NCBI GenBank assembly: GCA_027257055.1
Contig: JAPVLO010000971.1
Span: forward strand, 124,001-188,000
Length of the DNA: 64,000 bases
Origin: Cephalopachus bancanus
Lineage: Eukaryota; Chordata; Mammalia; Primates; Tarsiidae
Direction: 5' to 3'
In this document: one piece after another, positions 12,269 through 29,130 of the stretch
Position numbering within the stretch: position 1 is the stretch's first letter
How the letters are laid out: the number at the start of each line of letters is the position of its first letter
The notes under the pieces: model-generated
Seen by the model: the letters and a program-made list of their open reading frames with translations, nothing else
Database searches by the model: none
What the model was told of the DNA's origin: nothing
Made by a program: the position numbers and the translations under genes

Positions 12269-13287
12269 TTTAGATAGCTGTTTTAATTTACATTTCGCTA
12301 ACAACTAATGATGTTAGGCATCTTTTAATGTACTTATTTATCTTCTGTATATCTTTTTTGATGAAGTGTTTCTTCAGATGTTTTGTCCATTTGCTAATTA
12401 TTGAGTTTTAAAAGTTTCTAAATATGTTTTGGATACAAATCCTTTGAGATATATGATTTACAAATATTTTCTCCCAATCTGTGACCTGTCTTTTCATTCC
12501 CTTTGCAGTGTCTTTCAAATAGCAGAAGTTTTAAATTTTGATGTAGTCCAATTTATTATTTTTTCTTTTATGGTTAGCACTTTTTTTGTCCCAAGAAACC
12601 TTTACCTATCACTAGATCAAAAAGATATTCTCCTGTGTTATCTTCAAGAAGCTTTATAAGTTTTAGCTTTTACATTTAAGTCTATGGTCCATCTAAAATG
12701 AGTTTTTGTGTATGGTATGTGGTAGGAGTTGAGATTCTTTTTATTTTCTGGGGATTCCAATGTGCATCTTTAATTTGTCATGGTCTACCTTGAATTAACC
12801 TTATACTACCTCATGTATAATGGAAGATTCTTACAAGAGCACAACTCAATTTACCTCCCTTCTCATCCTTTATGCAATTGTTGTCATGTGTTTCACTTAC
12901 ATATGTTATAAACTCCACAATACACTGTTATTTTTGCTTTATACATTCACTTGTCTGTTAAGCAATTAAGGTGAGAAGAGTCGTCTTTTCTACTTTCAGT
13001 CACATACCATTTCCATTGCTCTATATTCCTTCCTATAGGTCTGGTTTTCATCTAGTATTATTTTCTTTCAGGCTGAAGAATGTAATCATTTCTTGTGCAG
13101 AAAATCTGCCAGAGATGAATTTTTTTTCAGATTGGTTTACCTGAAATTATCTCTATTTTTCTTCATTTCTGAAGATATTTTCTTTGGATATAGAATTCTA
13201 AGTTTCCACATTTTGCTCTTCTTTCAGCACTCAAATGTATCATTCTACTGTCTTATGGTCTACACTGTTCTCTGTAAGTCAGTCATT

Positions 13288-13722
13288 GTCTTAGTCCATT
13301 CGGGCTGCTATAACAAAAAATACCATAAATTGGGTGGGTTATAAACAACAAACATTTAGTTTTCACAGTTCTAGAGGCTGAGAAGTCCAAGATCAAGGCA
13401 CCAGCAGATTTGGAGTCTGGTGAGGATCCATTCTTGATACTTATTTATATTTTTTGTAGAGATGGGATCTTGCTATGCTGCCTAGACTAGTTGACTCAAT
13501 CCTAATAGATGGTGCCTTCTCTCTGTGTCCTCACAAGGCAGAAGGGGAAGAAAGCTCTCTGGGGTCTCTTTGTTAAGGACACGGATCTCTTTGTTAAGGG
13601 CTCCACTCTCATGACCTAGTCACCTCACGAAGTCCCCATCTCCTAATCCCATTGCCTTGGAGGTTAGGATTTCAACATATGAATTGGGGGAGGGTGCACA
13701 CAAACATTCAGATCATAACCAC
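13288..13722 (-). repeat. MLT1-type solo LTR in antisense, with a foreign insert
   Basis: Antisense MLT1 from 'gtcttagtccattcgggctgctataac' to 'gcacacaaacattcagatcataac'. About 68 bases at 13437-13504 do not belong to the LTR and resemble the middle of an antisense Alu. Confidence 0.87.
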
Positions 13723-13724
13723 GA

Positions 13725-13828
13725 TTATCTTTTACTGTTGTTTACTCTGTAATATGTCTAATGTATCTTTTTGTTTTGGATGTTTCTAAGAATTTTTTTT
13801 ATCTTTGGTTCTCAGCAATTTGACTATG

Positions 13829-13910
<82 letters not shown>

Positions 13911-14760
13911 TGTTACTTGGGGCTTGCTGAGCTTCTTTAGTTATATTTTGGAAGTTGTCTTCGATAATTTTTCAGCCATATTCTCTCTTCTCTCCTCTGA
14001 GACTCCAAGTACATGCATATTAGTCTAACTGCTTGATATAGTCCTACAGGTCATTGAGGCTCTGATGATTTTGTCCCCAGTCTTCTTTTTCTGTGTTTCA
14101 CTTTGGTTATTAACAATTGACCTCCCTTCAGGTCTATGAATCTTTTCTTCCTCTGTGTCTAATCTGCTGTTTAGCTTATTAAATGATCTTCACCCATTAT
14201 ACTCATCCTTTTTTGTAAATTCTTTAACGTATTTATAATAAATCTTTGGTAATTTTAACATGTGGACTATCTGTGGATCTGCTTCTGCTAACTTCTTTTC
14301 TTCTTGGTAAGTGTCATGTTTTGCTGCTTCTTCACGTGTCTAGTGTTATTTGATTGTATACTGGATATTGTGGATGGTAGCTGTAGAAACTTTGGATTCT
14401 CTTGTCTTCCTTTGAAGAGTGTGGAATTTTGTTCTGGTCTCTAGTTAAATTACTTGCAGACCATCTGGATACTTGACAGGCTTGGTTTTAGGCTTGGTTA
14501 GGGTAGGCCTATTTCAGTTCTGCCCCTAGTTCTGGGAAATGGTCTTCATTCCTAAGATGTGGCTCTTTGGGGTCTCGATGGGAAGTGTGAGGTATTTTAC
14601 AAGCTCCTCTAACTTGGTGGACGAACTTTTAAGCTGCCTCCCATCGCTAGGCAATTGATGAGATCTCTGTTTAGATCTGTTGGCCTTCAGCTCTTGCTGA
14701 AGAGGCTCCCTCTTTCCACATTTTCCCTCCTCAATTTCCAACCACGGTGGCATCTATAAA
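13725..14760 (-). mobile_element. 5' part of antisense L1 (or HAL1-like half-LINE)
   Basis: 'ttttcagccatattctctcttc', 'tctatgaatcttttcttcctctgtgtctaatctgctg', 'tattgtggatggtagctgtagaaactttggattctcttgtcttcctttgaagagtgt' resemble upstream parts of old L1/HAL1 copies in antisense. Family assignment is uncertain. Confidence 0.55.
13834..13909. repeat. compound microsatellite (TC)n(TG)n
   Basis: About 16 TC units pass directly into about 21 TG units, inside the antisense LINE. Confidence 0.98.
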
Positions 14761-15349
14761 TGCTGACTCTAAGTTGTTAGGGAGCTTTCTGCTTGAGCTC
14801 TACTTTCCATATGCTACATGGACTTGAAAATGCCCTAAGAGGAAAAGCCAGTTCAATGTGGCTCTCACATGGCTAGATTCTCTTCTTTTAAAGGTTGCAT
14901 CCACTCTGGTTGCCTGTCTTGGTTGTTCTTCAGTGCTTTTAAACAACTGGAAAATATTTTGTTCAGTGTGTATAGTAGCTATCCATAGAAATGTTAGTCC
15001 GATACAAGTTACTCTGCCATTATTACAAGTAGAACTCACCTAAATATGTTATTATTAAAGCAATTTTTTTGGTGCCCTGCTTTTCTGGCTCACTAAACAT
15101 ATACTTAGTCTTCATATTAGGTAAACCAATACATTTTTGCTGTCTATTCTGAGAATTTATTTGACTTGGTTTAAATTTCACTAAATAATCCAGTAAATTA
15201 GTTATTGTTTCTAATGGCTATAAAAGTTCCAGAGGCTAAAAATGGCCTCTAATAGTGACAATGTCTTGAGTGTTTAATTAAAGTTTAAAGTAAACTTTAA
15301 TCTATTTTAAAATAGATAATACATTCACACGAGTCATCCTTCTTGCAGT
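14761..15349. other. AT-rich intronic stretch, nothing recognised
   Basis: No exon or confident repeat was recognised. Confidence 0.4.
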
Positions 15350-15648
15350 TTTTTTTTTTTTTTTTTTTTTTGAGTTGGAGTCTCAGTCTGTCGCCCAGGC
15401 TGGAGTGCAGTGGCATACTCATGGCCACCCCAGCGTTGACCTGTTGGACTCGGATGATCCTTCCGCCCCAGCCTTCCAAGAAGCCAGAAGTACAGGCGTG
15501 CGCTACCATGCCTGACTAATTTTTGATTGATTGTAGAGATGAGGTCTAGCCAAGTTGTCCAGGCTGGTTTCAAACCTGTGGGCTCAGGCAATCCACTCGC
15601 CTAAGCTTCCCAAAGTGCTGGGATTACAGGCTGAGCCACCGAGCCTAC
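15350..15648 (-). repeat. Alu SINE in antisense, derived subfamily
   Basis: About 22 T, then gagttggagtctcagtctgtcgcccagg, through to gattacaggctgagccaccgagcct. TCCTTCTTGCA / CCTTCTTGCATG flanks form the target duplication. Confidence 0.95.
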
Positions 15649-15799
15649 CTTCTTGCATGTATTTAAAACACAGGTAGCTACCTTTTTGATCTCTTGCATT
15701 ATACAAACTGGTTGTAGCCTGCCTGTTATAATCCCATGAGTTCCTTGACAAAGAATTTTTAAGATAAATGACATCCTCCAGCAGGAGACCTCACAAAGA

Positions 15800-15895
15800 A
15801 GGCATCTATTCCATTTAATTCTGCAAACATTTATTGAGCCATACAGTGTGCCTGGGAAAATGTTAGCTATTGCAGGGTATAAACATGTCATATGA
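15800..15895 (+). repeat. L2/MIR-type fragment
   Basis: 'tctgcaaacatttattgagccatacagtgtgcctggg' resembles the L2/MIR3 region with 'tttattgagcacctactatgtgccagg'. Confidence 0.5.
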
Positions 15896-16841
15896 TTAAG
15901 AATATACTTTTCCTAATTAGAAAGAAGAGAGTAGCATGAAGGACTATTGGTAAGGGAATCTGATGCCTTCTACTTGACCCAGTTGGAAGAGTGGATAGAA
16001 AAAGTTTCCACCTCTCTCCAGCTGAGGCCTGGAGTTAAGGTTATATTCTTGGCCCTGTCTCCCTAACAGGGTGTCTCCCCAGCCCAGCAGCAGCCCTGTT
16101 CACTGCCAGGCTCAGTACAGGTCCAGGAACTTTGCTGGAAAACGGGTGTCTATCTTATAGTTTGTAGGGAAAGGGAAAAGCTTAGTCAAGCCTCCTCAAC
16201 ACCGGAATGTTGAAGTAGCTCCAGTTTACAACTGAAGGGTTGCTCTAAGGTCTGAGTGTTCTCCAACCAAGTCTGAAAGGGCTGAATCCCTTTCCCAGCC
16301 ACTGAGAAAACATGGTGTCTATCATTTATGGACTGAAAAGACACCAGAAGCCAAGAAAACCTCCAGAGGCGGCAGCGAGCATCTTCTACATGTCTCTTGT
16401 GTGGCCACACCTTCAGGTCCTACAGGGACTTGGGTAGGCAAGGTGGGGTAATGTGTACATGGTGGGAGGGAGTGAATGGCAGGCCATGGGTGTTTGCCAG
16501 GAATTACAGAGTATTGATGAGGAGGGGTAGAAATTATGAATCAGTGGGCATGTTTACATCTGGGTATCCTGTTCCTCAACAGGAATTTCAGATAGAGCTG
16601 CCCCTGGCCAGAAAATAAAACTTGTGCATCTACCATGACTGCCTTTTCCACTGGTCCTCAAGACTGAGCTTGGGACCTCTGGCTTCCACAGGGTAGCAGG
16701 CCACGACATGTTGCCTTGCTGTGGGCAGTGAGCCTATTGGTTGGGCTTTTGAAGTCTTTATTTGATCCTCCATTCAAATGCTCAGAAAAAAATTAATTTA
16801 TAAGCAACTTTCTTTCCTGTGATGTTGTAAAGAGGTTTCTA
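15896..16841. other. intronic stretch without recognised elements
   Basis: Nothing supported. Short frames only. Confidence 0.4.
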
Positions 16842-17120
16842 GTGGCTGAGCAAAGTGGCTCACACTTGTAATCCCAGCACTTTGGGAGGCTGAAGTGGGA
16901 GGATTACTTGAGCCCAGGAGTTCGAGACTTGCCTAGGCAACAACATAGCAAGACCTCATCTCTACAAAACAATCAAAAAATTAGCAGGGCGAGGTGGTAT
17001 ACACCCATAGTCCCAGGTACCACCTGAGGCTAGGAGTTCGAAGCTGTGGTAAGCTGTGATCCTACCATTGCACTCCAGCCTGGGTTACAGAGTGAGACCT
17101 TGACCAAGAAAAGAAAAAAA
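16842..17120 (+). repeat. Alu SINE (older), right arm shortened
   Basis: From agtggctgagcaaagtggctcac to cctgggttacagagtgagacc. About 20-25 bases are missing in the right arm between 'cccaggtacc' and 'acctgaggc'. GTTTCTAG flanks on both sides are the target duplication. Confidence 0.93.
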
Positions 17121-17449
17121 GTTTCTAGAGAGCAAGGGCTGCTGAATGGAACTTCACTGCTTAGTGTCCACTATTGTTTTGAGATATAAGAAGGTCACTG
17201 ATAGTTTATTTAGTATACTGTCCTTTTGAATTAATTTTAATGACCATTAAAGAAAAAAAGATTGATAGGCTTTTCTTTCATTCCCAACCTCCCGCTCCCT
17301 AGTTTTCCTGTCTCCTTAAGGCTTTATTTACTTAATAGAGGTTTTCAGGAATTGAATTATTTGGGTGAGAGAGACTGTAGCAGCACCAACTGAAGTATAA
17401 CAAGCCGCATGTTTAACATTTCTAAGCAGCCACATTAAAAAGGCAAAAA

Positions 17450-17722
17450 GAGCGCGTAATTCCAGCACTTTGGGAAGCTGAGGTGAGTGGATTGCCTGAG
17501 CCCGCGGGTTCGAGACCCACCTGGGCAACTTGGCGAGACCTCATCTCTACAATAAATAAAAAAATCAGCCGGGTGTGGTAGCGCGCGCCTGTAATTCCGG
17601 CTACTCGGAAGGCTGAGGCGGAAGGATCGCCGGAGCCCAGCAGGTCGAGGCTGTGGTGGCTGTGAGCGTGCCACTGCACTCCAGTCTGGGTGATGAAGTG
17701 AGGCTCCAACTCAAAAAAAAAA
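17450..17722 (+). repeat. Alu SINE, 5' truncated, derived subfamily
   Basis: Begins at gcgcgtaattccagcactttggg, lacking about 20 bases of the 5' end, yet AAGGCAAAAAGA is duplicated on both sides, so the truncation happened at insertion. It carries the gcgggttcgagaccc box. Confidence 0.94.
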
Positions 17723-17805
17723 TAAGGCAAAAAGAAACAGTTCACATTAATTTTGATATTTTGTATAATCCAGTATATCTAAAATATTATTTCAACATGT
17801 AATCA

Positions 17806-18120
<315 letters not shown>

Positions 18121-18278
18121 ATAAAAATAATTGGTGGGATATTTTACTCTTTATTTTGTATTACGTCTTTGAAATCTGGTGTGCCTTCTACACTTACGGC
18201 ACATCTCAATTTGGGCTGGCCACACTTCAGATGTCCAACAGTCCACGTGGCTAGTGGTTACTGTATTGGGCAGCACAG

Positions 18279-20056
<1,778 letters not shown>

Positions 20057-20475
20057 CCCCGCCACATTGGGGTAACTCAAACTGCCTTGGCCAGAGGAGG
20101 GAAAATTTGGTTAACTGGGTTTGGGGGTGTTTGTGGTGAGGGGAGAGGGGACAAGATGTGAGCCGGTGGTGAAAATCACAGTGGAGAGTGGAAGGAACAG
20201 TTTGTCTCCATAGATGACCCCAGGCAGAGGAGACCACTGTGCCCTTGTCACGTTGGCATCCATTGGAAAAGAAAAGCAAGAATTAACATGGGTCCTGGGG
20301 TGGAAAGGCTGGGAATCGGAAGCCTCTAGGGCCTCGCCTCCTCCCCTTCCCCCCATCTTCCAGGCAACAGTGCCTGCAATGCCTGAATTAGAGTCAATCC
20401 ATTGGCCGAGTACCAAGAACTGTGCCAATTCTCCTGGCGAGGTGACACAATAAACCCACGCCCTTTGTTTTCTAG
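20057..20475 (+). other. NYX: NYX 3'UTR (proximal candidate)
   Basis: Follows the TGA at 20054-20056. An AATAAA hexamer lies at 20449-20454, with a GT/T-rich stretch (ccctttgttttcta) just after it, which suits cleavage near 20470. The true 3'UTR could be longer. Confidence 0.45.
20449..20454 (+). terminator. candidate poly(A) signal of NYX
   Basis: Canonical AATAAA about 390 bases after the NYX stop codon, followed by a T/G-rich element at 20462-20475. Confidence 0.45.
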
Positions 20476-21864
20476 TACAATCCTCCTTCTCTACAGGGAC
20501 TTGGGGCCACCTTTAAAAAGGTGGACAGAGCATGAGAGAAGGGAGGTGGGAGAGAGGCTTAGACCCAAGGGAGTGGCGGTGGCTCCTGGGAATCCGAGAT
20601 GTGTTAGGAGGTGTTCAAAACAAAGGTCTGCTTCACTCACTCCACAGTTATCCCCAGGGGTGGCCTTAGCCACAAAGGAACTTTCGGGCAGGGTAGGAAA
20701 AAAGGGGTCAGTGGGATGTGTTTGTGCACAAATAGATTTGTAAAATCCGAAGACTTTTTAAAAAAAGGTTAAACTGGTTTCTTTACTGCTGGACTTTTCA
20801 GAGCCTTTCATATGCTAACATGTATTATGACTCTCCGAGCAGGACTCAAAATCCTTTTTTTCTTAGCGTTTTGTGGGCAGCATGTCCAGAAGACACAGAG
20901 AATCTGTGTTAGCAGAGCAGGGAGTCTCCAGCTGGGATGTTTCCATTAGGTGTGGGAATTATTATGGGCTGCACACTCTGGGGCTGACAAACGACAAGGG
21001 GGAAGGAGGCAGCCAGAAGCTGGGAATGGGGATTTAGAGATTTCTCAGCTTGGGAGTTGGCCAACTAGATGCCCCTAGGCCTGGCGGCCAGAGCAAAGGC
21101 CAACCTGCACCTGCATCGAGCATGCATGGCTTCTGGGTACGCTGTGCCTGGAGGCAGGCTACCCAATCCCATTCAGGGGCCCTACCAAGCCAGCTTCTCT
21201 CAGGGTTGCAGTGGAATGAGGTTCCTAGATCGGAGGTTGACTGTTTTGTCGGACGTGGGCTTGTTCGGTCCAGGCTGTATTCCAAACGCTGGCTCTGCCA
21301 GCCTGCCGTGCCCATCTCTGTAGTCAGCAACAGAAGCGTCCTGAGCTGGTCACAACAGGCAGATTCCTGACGGCCGATGAAGCTCAAGTCAGGAAAAGTG
21401 CCATATGTCCTCTCGATACTTCCCAAGCTGTTCTCTCCACCGCGTGCAATGACGACCGCGTTGGTCAACATTCTGGAAATCTGTAATCTTCTCAATGTCC
21501 TGGGTTCCTGTCTGTATTTGAAGAGGTGGTTTTTCCAAACCCACGTCCTTCTGTGTCTCTCCGTAGTACTAAGTATTAGAAATGTTGCCAAAATATCACC
21601 GAGGGCAGGAGTATTCAAATAAGTTTCGACCATTAGTGGTCATCAACTCAGTGTAATGGGTTTTACATTTTTTTTAAAGCCAGCATCCCATGTAATATTA
21701 CAAGAGTAAGCATTGTCTTGTGAAACTTCTTATTTGATTTGTGTACATCTGTTCAAATGACATGTGTGTGCACTCGGTTTCTGTGTACAATTTTTATTAT
21801 ATTGTGGGCTGTGGTTGAAAATGTGAAAGCTGCTTATCTGGAGCATGCATGATTTTTAAGAGAC
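20476..21864. other. intergenic or distal NYX 3'UTR, no elements recognised
   Basis: Single-copy-looking sequence with no repeat or gene recognised. A 199-codon open frame on the minus strand (21034-21633) resembles no known family. Confidence 0.4.
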
Positions 21865-22205
21865 TTCTTATTTTGAAAAATTTTAAACCTACAGAAAAGT
21901 TGCAAGAATAGTAGATGGACACCTTGGTCATTCACCTAGGTTTCCCAGTTGGTAACGTTTTAGCATATTTGTTTTCTCTCTTTCTCTTTCCATTTTATTG
22001 TTATTGCTATTTCTTACTAACCAAGTTCATTGTGAGCGTCATGACCCTTCACCCCCTAAATACTTCACTGTGTGTTTCCTAAGAACAAGGGTATTCTCTG
22101 ATCCACAGTACCATGATTAAACACATCAGGAACTTTATCGCTGAGAGGATACTATTATTTAAAATAGTCTCTATATTGAAATTTCAACAATTGTCAAAAT
22201 GAGTT
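21865..22205. mobile_element. old L1M/HAL1-type LINE fragment
   Basis: 'attttgaaaaattttaaacctacagaaaagttgcaagaatagtagatggac', 'catgacccttcaccccctaaatacttcactg', 'cctaagaacaagggtattctctgatccacagtaccatgatta' and 'tttcaacaattgtc' follow the order of a common old L1-derived consensus. Confidence 0.65.
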
Positions 22206-22914
22206 TAAGCAGCCGTTCTTTTTCTTATGAGTGGGGAATGAGGTTCCTAGAGCATGTGTTGTTTTGATTTGGTGACAGTTACTCAAAACTCTAAACCTGT
22301 TGATTGATTTTAATGCTCCAAAGTGAATTGATTCTCCAAATGCCTTTCCAAATGCGAGAATCAGAGTTGAGAGCAGAAATGTTTACTCAAACTGTTTGTT
22401 GTGGCCATGGTAACTGAGCAAGGATCACGAGAATCCAGGAGACCAGATCTCTGCGTTTGGGTAACCATGGTCGTCCAGAGCAGCCTGGGTTACTGAGGAA
22501 CAAGATGCTGCCTTGAGAGAAATGTCCTTCCTTTCATTTGGAGCGGGTTCGTGAGAGTCAGCCTGAAAGTGCTGCTCCAGTTCTGCCTAGGTGGTTAGAT
22601 GGGCAGCTTTTTAATGAACATTTGCTTGGCTGAATATTTTTGAACAAGTATCAACACTGAAATAGCCTCCAGGGAGAAAGATTTTTATAGAGCTACCCAG
22701 CCCAGTAGAATTCTGGGAACATGGGAGCTACCTAACTGCCAAACAGATCCGGAGCTGCCCGGAATGAGTTCCCAGTGAATTCGTGGCCATTATGGGCTAT
22801 TGTGAACAGGGAGTGGAGTTCCCATTTTGAGTTCATTTTTTTCTCTCACCCCTTCGCTGACTAGTTAGTATCTTGGGTAATATTAGGTGCCATAGATTCT
22901 GTTAAGCACAACTA
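22206..22914. other. intergenic stretch without recognised elements
   Basis: Nothing supported on either strand. Confidence 0.4.
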
Positions 22915-23159
22915 TGTGTACCAGTCAGGATGGGCCATATTATGCTATGGTAACAAGCAGCACCCAAACTTCAGCGGCTTGTTGAGGTTTATTTCTTATT
23001 CATGCTACATGTTCAATGTAGGTTCATCAGGGTGAGGTCTGCTTATTGTAGGTACTCAGGGACCCAGGCTGACAAAAGATCCAGTATCTTAGGACACTCT
23101 TATCCAAACAGGAGCCTCTAGAAGGAGAGCTTGGAAGAATCACACATCACTCTTTAAAA

Positions 23160-23312
23160 AAAAAAGTTTTTAGAGGCAGGGCCATGTTCTATCTCCCAGG
23201 CTGGGGTGCAGTGGCAAGATCACAGCTCACTGTGGCCTCAAACTCCTGGGCTCCAGTGATCCTCCCGCCTCAGCCTCCTGAGCAGCTGGGACTTCAGGTG
23301 CGTGCCACTGTG
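23160..23312 (-). repeat. Alu-related monomer in antisense
   Basis: Single-arm sequence: 'tatctcccaggctggggtgcagtggcaagatcacagctcactg' to 'gcagctgggacttcaggtgcgtgccactgtg'. Confidence 0.85.
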
Positions 23313-23321
23313 TGCATCACT

Positions 23322-23612
23322 TTTTTTTTTGAGTTGGAGTCTCACTCTGTCGCCCAGCCTGGAGTCAGTGGCATGCTCATGGCCACCCCAGCGTCAACCT
23401 ACTGAGTTCAGGCGATCCTTCCGCCTCAGCCTTCCAAGGAGCTGGAACTATAGGCACACGCTACCATGCCTGGCTGATTTTTTGATTTGTTGTAGAGATG
23501 AGGTCTCGCCAAGTTGCCTGGGCTGGTCTTGAATCCCTGGGCTCAGGCAATCCTCTCACCTAGGCCTCCCAAAGTGGTGGGATTATAGGCTTGAGCCACC
23601 GCACCTAGCATG
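23322..23612 (-). repeat. Alu SINE in antisense, derived subfamily
   Basis: Ten T, then gagttggagtctcactctgtcgcccagc, through ggcttgagccaccgcacc. TGTGCATCACT flanks both sides. Confidence 0.94.
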
Positions 23613-23720
23613 TGCATCACTCTTAAATGCTTCCACTGAGATGTGACACACATTGCTGCTCATATTTCATTGGCCAAAAAGACACATGGCTACACTTAAT
23701 TTCACCGAGACAGAGAACTA

Positions 23721-26815
<3,095 letters not shown>

Positions 26816-26896
26816 TCCTTCCTTCCTTCCTTCCTTCCTTCCTTCCTTCCTTCCTTCCTTCCTTCCTTCCTTCCTTCCTTCCTTTCTTTCTTTTTG
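26816..26896. repeat. (CCTT)n microsatellite grown from an Alu tail
   Basis: About 17 CCTT units followed by CTTT units pass directly into the T-rich end of the antisense Alu at 26897. The repeat probably arose by expansion of the Alu A-tail. Confidence 0.97.
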
Positions 26897-27172
26897 AGTC
26901 AGAGTCTCACGCAGGCTGGAGTACAGTGGTATGATCATGGTTCACCTCAGCCTTGACCTCCTGGGTTCAGGTTATCCTTCTGCCTCAGCCTCCTGAGTAG
27001 CTGGGAACCACAGGTGTGTGTCAACATTCCCAGCTAATTTTTAAACTTTTTTTTGTAGAGATGAGGTCTTGCTATGTTGTCCAGGCTGGTCTCAAAGTCC
27101 TGGGCTCAAGCAGTCCTCTTGCCTCAGTCTCCCCAAGTGCCAGGATTACAGGTATGAACCATCACGCCTGAC
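26897..27172 (-). repeat. Alu SINE in antisense (older type)
   Basis: 'gagtcagagtctcacgcaggctggagtacagtgg' (about 10 bases deleted after 'ctcac') to 'ggtatgaaccatcacgcctg'. Confidence 0.93.
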
Positions 27173-27179
27173 TTGGTTA

Positions 27180-27400
27180 TTATTATTGATTGCCTATCAT
27201 GTGCCAGGTAGGTAGGTAGTCAGTACCTAATCACTGAATTCTGTCATTTAGTTCTTATAGCAGTCTTGTGGCATAGGCATTGCTATCCCCATTTTACAGA
27301 TGTGTAAACTGAGGTTTAGAGAATTAAGTGACTTGCCAAAGGTCCAGAGTGGCAAAACTGGGATTTGACTCCAAGTTTTTAAGTTTTGAACCCTGAGTAA
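27180..27400 (+). repeat. MIR SINE
   Basis: 'gcctatcatgtgccagg...ctatccccattttacagatgtgtaaactgaggtttagagaattaagtgacttgccaaaggtcc...actgggatttgact' is close to the MIR consensus. Confidence 0.88.
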
Positions 27401-27692
27401 ACTTCCCTGCCTCTAGATAAGAAGGTGACATTTCTCTTCTGGAGCTAATAGTTGAAGTTCAGAAGAAATGACTTTTTTAAATTTCAAAAGAATTATACAG
27501 CATGACCAAGTGGGATTTATTTCAGGTATGCAAGGCTGGTTTGACATTTGAAAATTAATGTAATCTATCATAATATTAACAAGCTAATGAAGAGAAAGCA
27601 CATGATCATGCCAGTTGGTACAGAAAAAGCATTTGACAAAATCTAATACCCACTCATGATAAAAAATACTAAGCAAGTCAAGAGAAAGGAAT

Positions 27693-27997
27693 GGGCCAGG
27701 CGCAATGGTTCACACCTATAATCCCAGCACTTTGGGAGGCCAAGGTTGTAGGATTGCTTGAGCCGAGGATTTCGAGACCAACCTGAGCAACATGGCAAGA
27801 CCTTATCTCTACAAAAAATCAAAAAATTAGCCAGGTGTGGTGGTGTGCACCTGTAGTCCCAGTTACTTGAGAAACTGAGGAGGGAAGATTGCCCAGGAGG
27901 TCGAAGCTTAGGTATGTTGCAATTGTGCCACTGCACTCCTGCCTGGGCGACAGAGTGAGACCCTGACTCAAAACCAAAACAAAACATTAAAAAAAAA
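27693..27997 (+). repeat. Alu SINE (older type)
   Basis: 'gggccaggcgcaatggttcacacc' to 'gcgacagagtgagaccctgactcaaaacc'. Inserted in the L1; AAGAGAAAGGAAT before and AAAAAAGAAATAG after are a decayed flank. Confidence 0.93.
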
Positions 27998-28234
27998 AGA
28001 AATAGCACAATCTCACTTTGATGAAGAGCATTTACAAGAAACCTGCAGTTAATACCATACTTACCAGTGGAAGACTGACTGCTTTCCCCTTAAAAGCAGG
28101 AAAAGTCACTCTTACCATTTTTATTCAATCATGGTACTGAAAGTTCTAGCCGAGGCAATAAAGCAAGAAAAATAAAAAAAGATATACAGATTTGAAAGGA
28201 AGAAATAAAACTGTCCTTATTTGCAAACAACATA

Positions 28235-28680
28235 ATTTTCTTGTTTTTGATTTCAATAGCTTTGAGGGGGTACAAATGGTTTTTGGTTACATGGATGCAT
28301 TGCATGATGCTGAAGAAGTCGGGCACATTGTACCCAGTAGGTGATTGTCCATTCCTTCTCTCTTCCCACCTTCCCCCTTCGGAGTCTCCAGTGTCCCTTA
28401 TATCCTTCTCTATGCCTTTGTAGCCTAGCTTAGCTTAGTTCCCGCTTATAAGTGGGAATATGCGGTGTTTATTTTTCTGGTCCTTTGTTACTTCTCTTAG
28501 GCTGATGGTCTCCAATTCCATCCAACTTGCTGCAGAAGACATTATTATTTCACTCTTTTTATGGCTGAATAGTATTCCATGGTGTGTGTGTGTATCACAT
28601 TTTCATTTTCCACTAATCAATCGATGGGCATTTAGGCTGATTCCACATCTTTGCCATTGTGAATTGCAAACTACACAATT
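28235..28680 (-). mobile_element. antisense L1 3' tail inserted into the sense L1
   Basis: 'ttgagggggtacaaatggtttttggttacatggatg', 'gtacccagtaggtgattgtcca', 'cccgcttataagtgggaatatgcggtgtttatttttctg', 'gctgaatagtattccatgg'. ACATAATTTTCT and ACACAATTTTCT flanks are the probable target duplication. Confidence 0.85.
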
Positions 28681-28837
28681 TTCTATGTAGGAAATTCCAA
28701 AAAACCTACCAAAAAATTTCTAGAACTGGTAAGCGTTCAGCAAGGTCACAAGATGTAAGATGAATACACAAAAATCAATCCCGTTTGTATAAATTAACAG
28801 TGAACACATGGAAACCAAAATTAAAAACATAATATCG

Positions 28838-29130
28838 ACCGGACTCGGTGGCTCAGCCTGTAATCTCAGCACTTTGGGAGGCCGAGGCGAGTGGATTGTC
28901 TGGGCCCGTGGGTTTGAGACTTGCCTGGGCAGCTTGGCGAGACCCCGTCTCTACGATAAATCAAAAATTAGCCGGGCGTGGTAGCACACGCCTGCAGTTC
29001 CAGCTACTTGGAAGGCTGAGGCGGAAGGATCGCTGGAGCCCAGCAGGTCGATGCTGGGGTGGCTGTGAGCGTGCCATTGCACTCCAGCCTGGGGGACGGA
29101 GTGAGATTCCAACTCAAAAAAAAAAAAACC
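28838..29130 (+). repeat. Alu SINE, derived subfamily
   Basis: Starts gaccggactcggtggctcagcctg, with right arm 'aaggctgaggcggaaggatcgctggagcccagcaggtcga', then an A-tail. CATAATA flanks both sides. Confidence 0.95.

Larger units (their letters stand above)
11041..13287 (-). mobile_element. second antisense L1 unit with Alu and MLT1 insertions
   Basis: The L1 order restarts here ('gaaaccatcaccacaatcaagataatg', 'ggctcctttcactcagcagaattatcttgaggttcatccatgtt', 'tttattgccaactaatattcc', 'ctgccagcagtgtaagaga'). It continues past the LTR with 'tttcgctaacaactaatgatg', 'tttgagatatatgatttacaaatattttctcccaatctgtgacctgtcttttcattc' and 'atggtctacactgttctctgtaagtcag'. Interrupted at 11179-11480 (Alu) and 11940-12268 (LTR). 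Confidence 0.82.
22915..23720. repeat. old interspersed repeat, family not named, split by SINEs
   Basis: Left part 'ggatgggccatattatgctatggtaacaagcagcacccaaacttcagcggcttg...tttatttcttattcatgctacatg...ctcagggacccaggctgac' and right part 'cttccactgagatgtgacacacattgctgctcatatttcattggcc' are a widespread mammalian repeat. The same element recurs as pieces at 32130-32215 and 33960-34215. Confidence 0.55.

Noticed and set aside
21034..21633. 199-codon minus-strand open frame downstream of NYX
   Set aside because: Composition is not protein-like, no family match, no supporting signals. A codon-substitution test against other primates would decide it.
26816..26896. Regular CCTT repeats as a possible CRISPR-like or satellite array
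   Set aside because: A simple tetranucleotide microsatellite attached to an Alu tail; no spacers.
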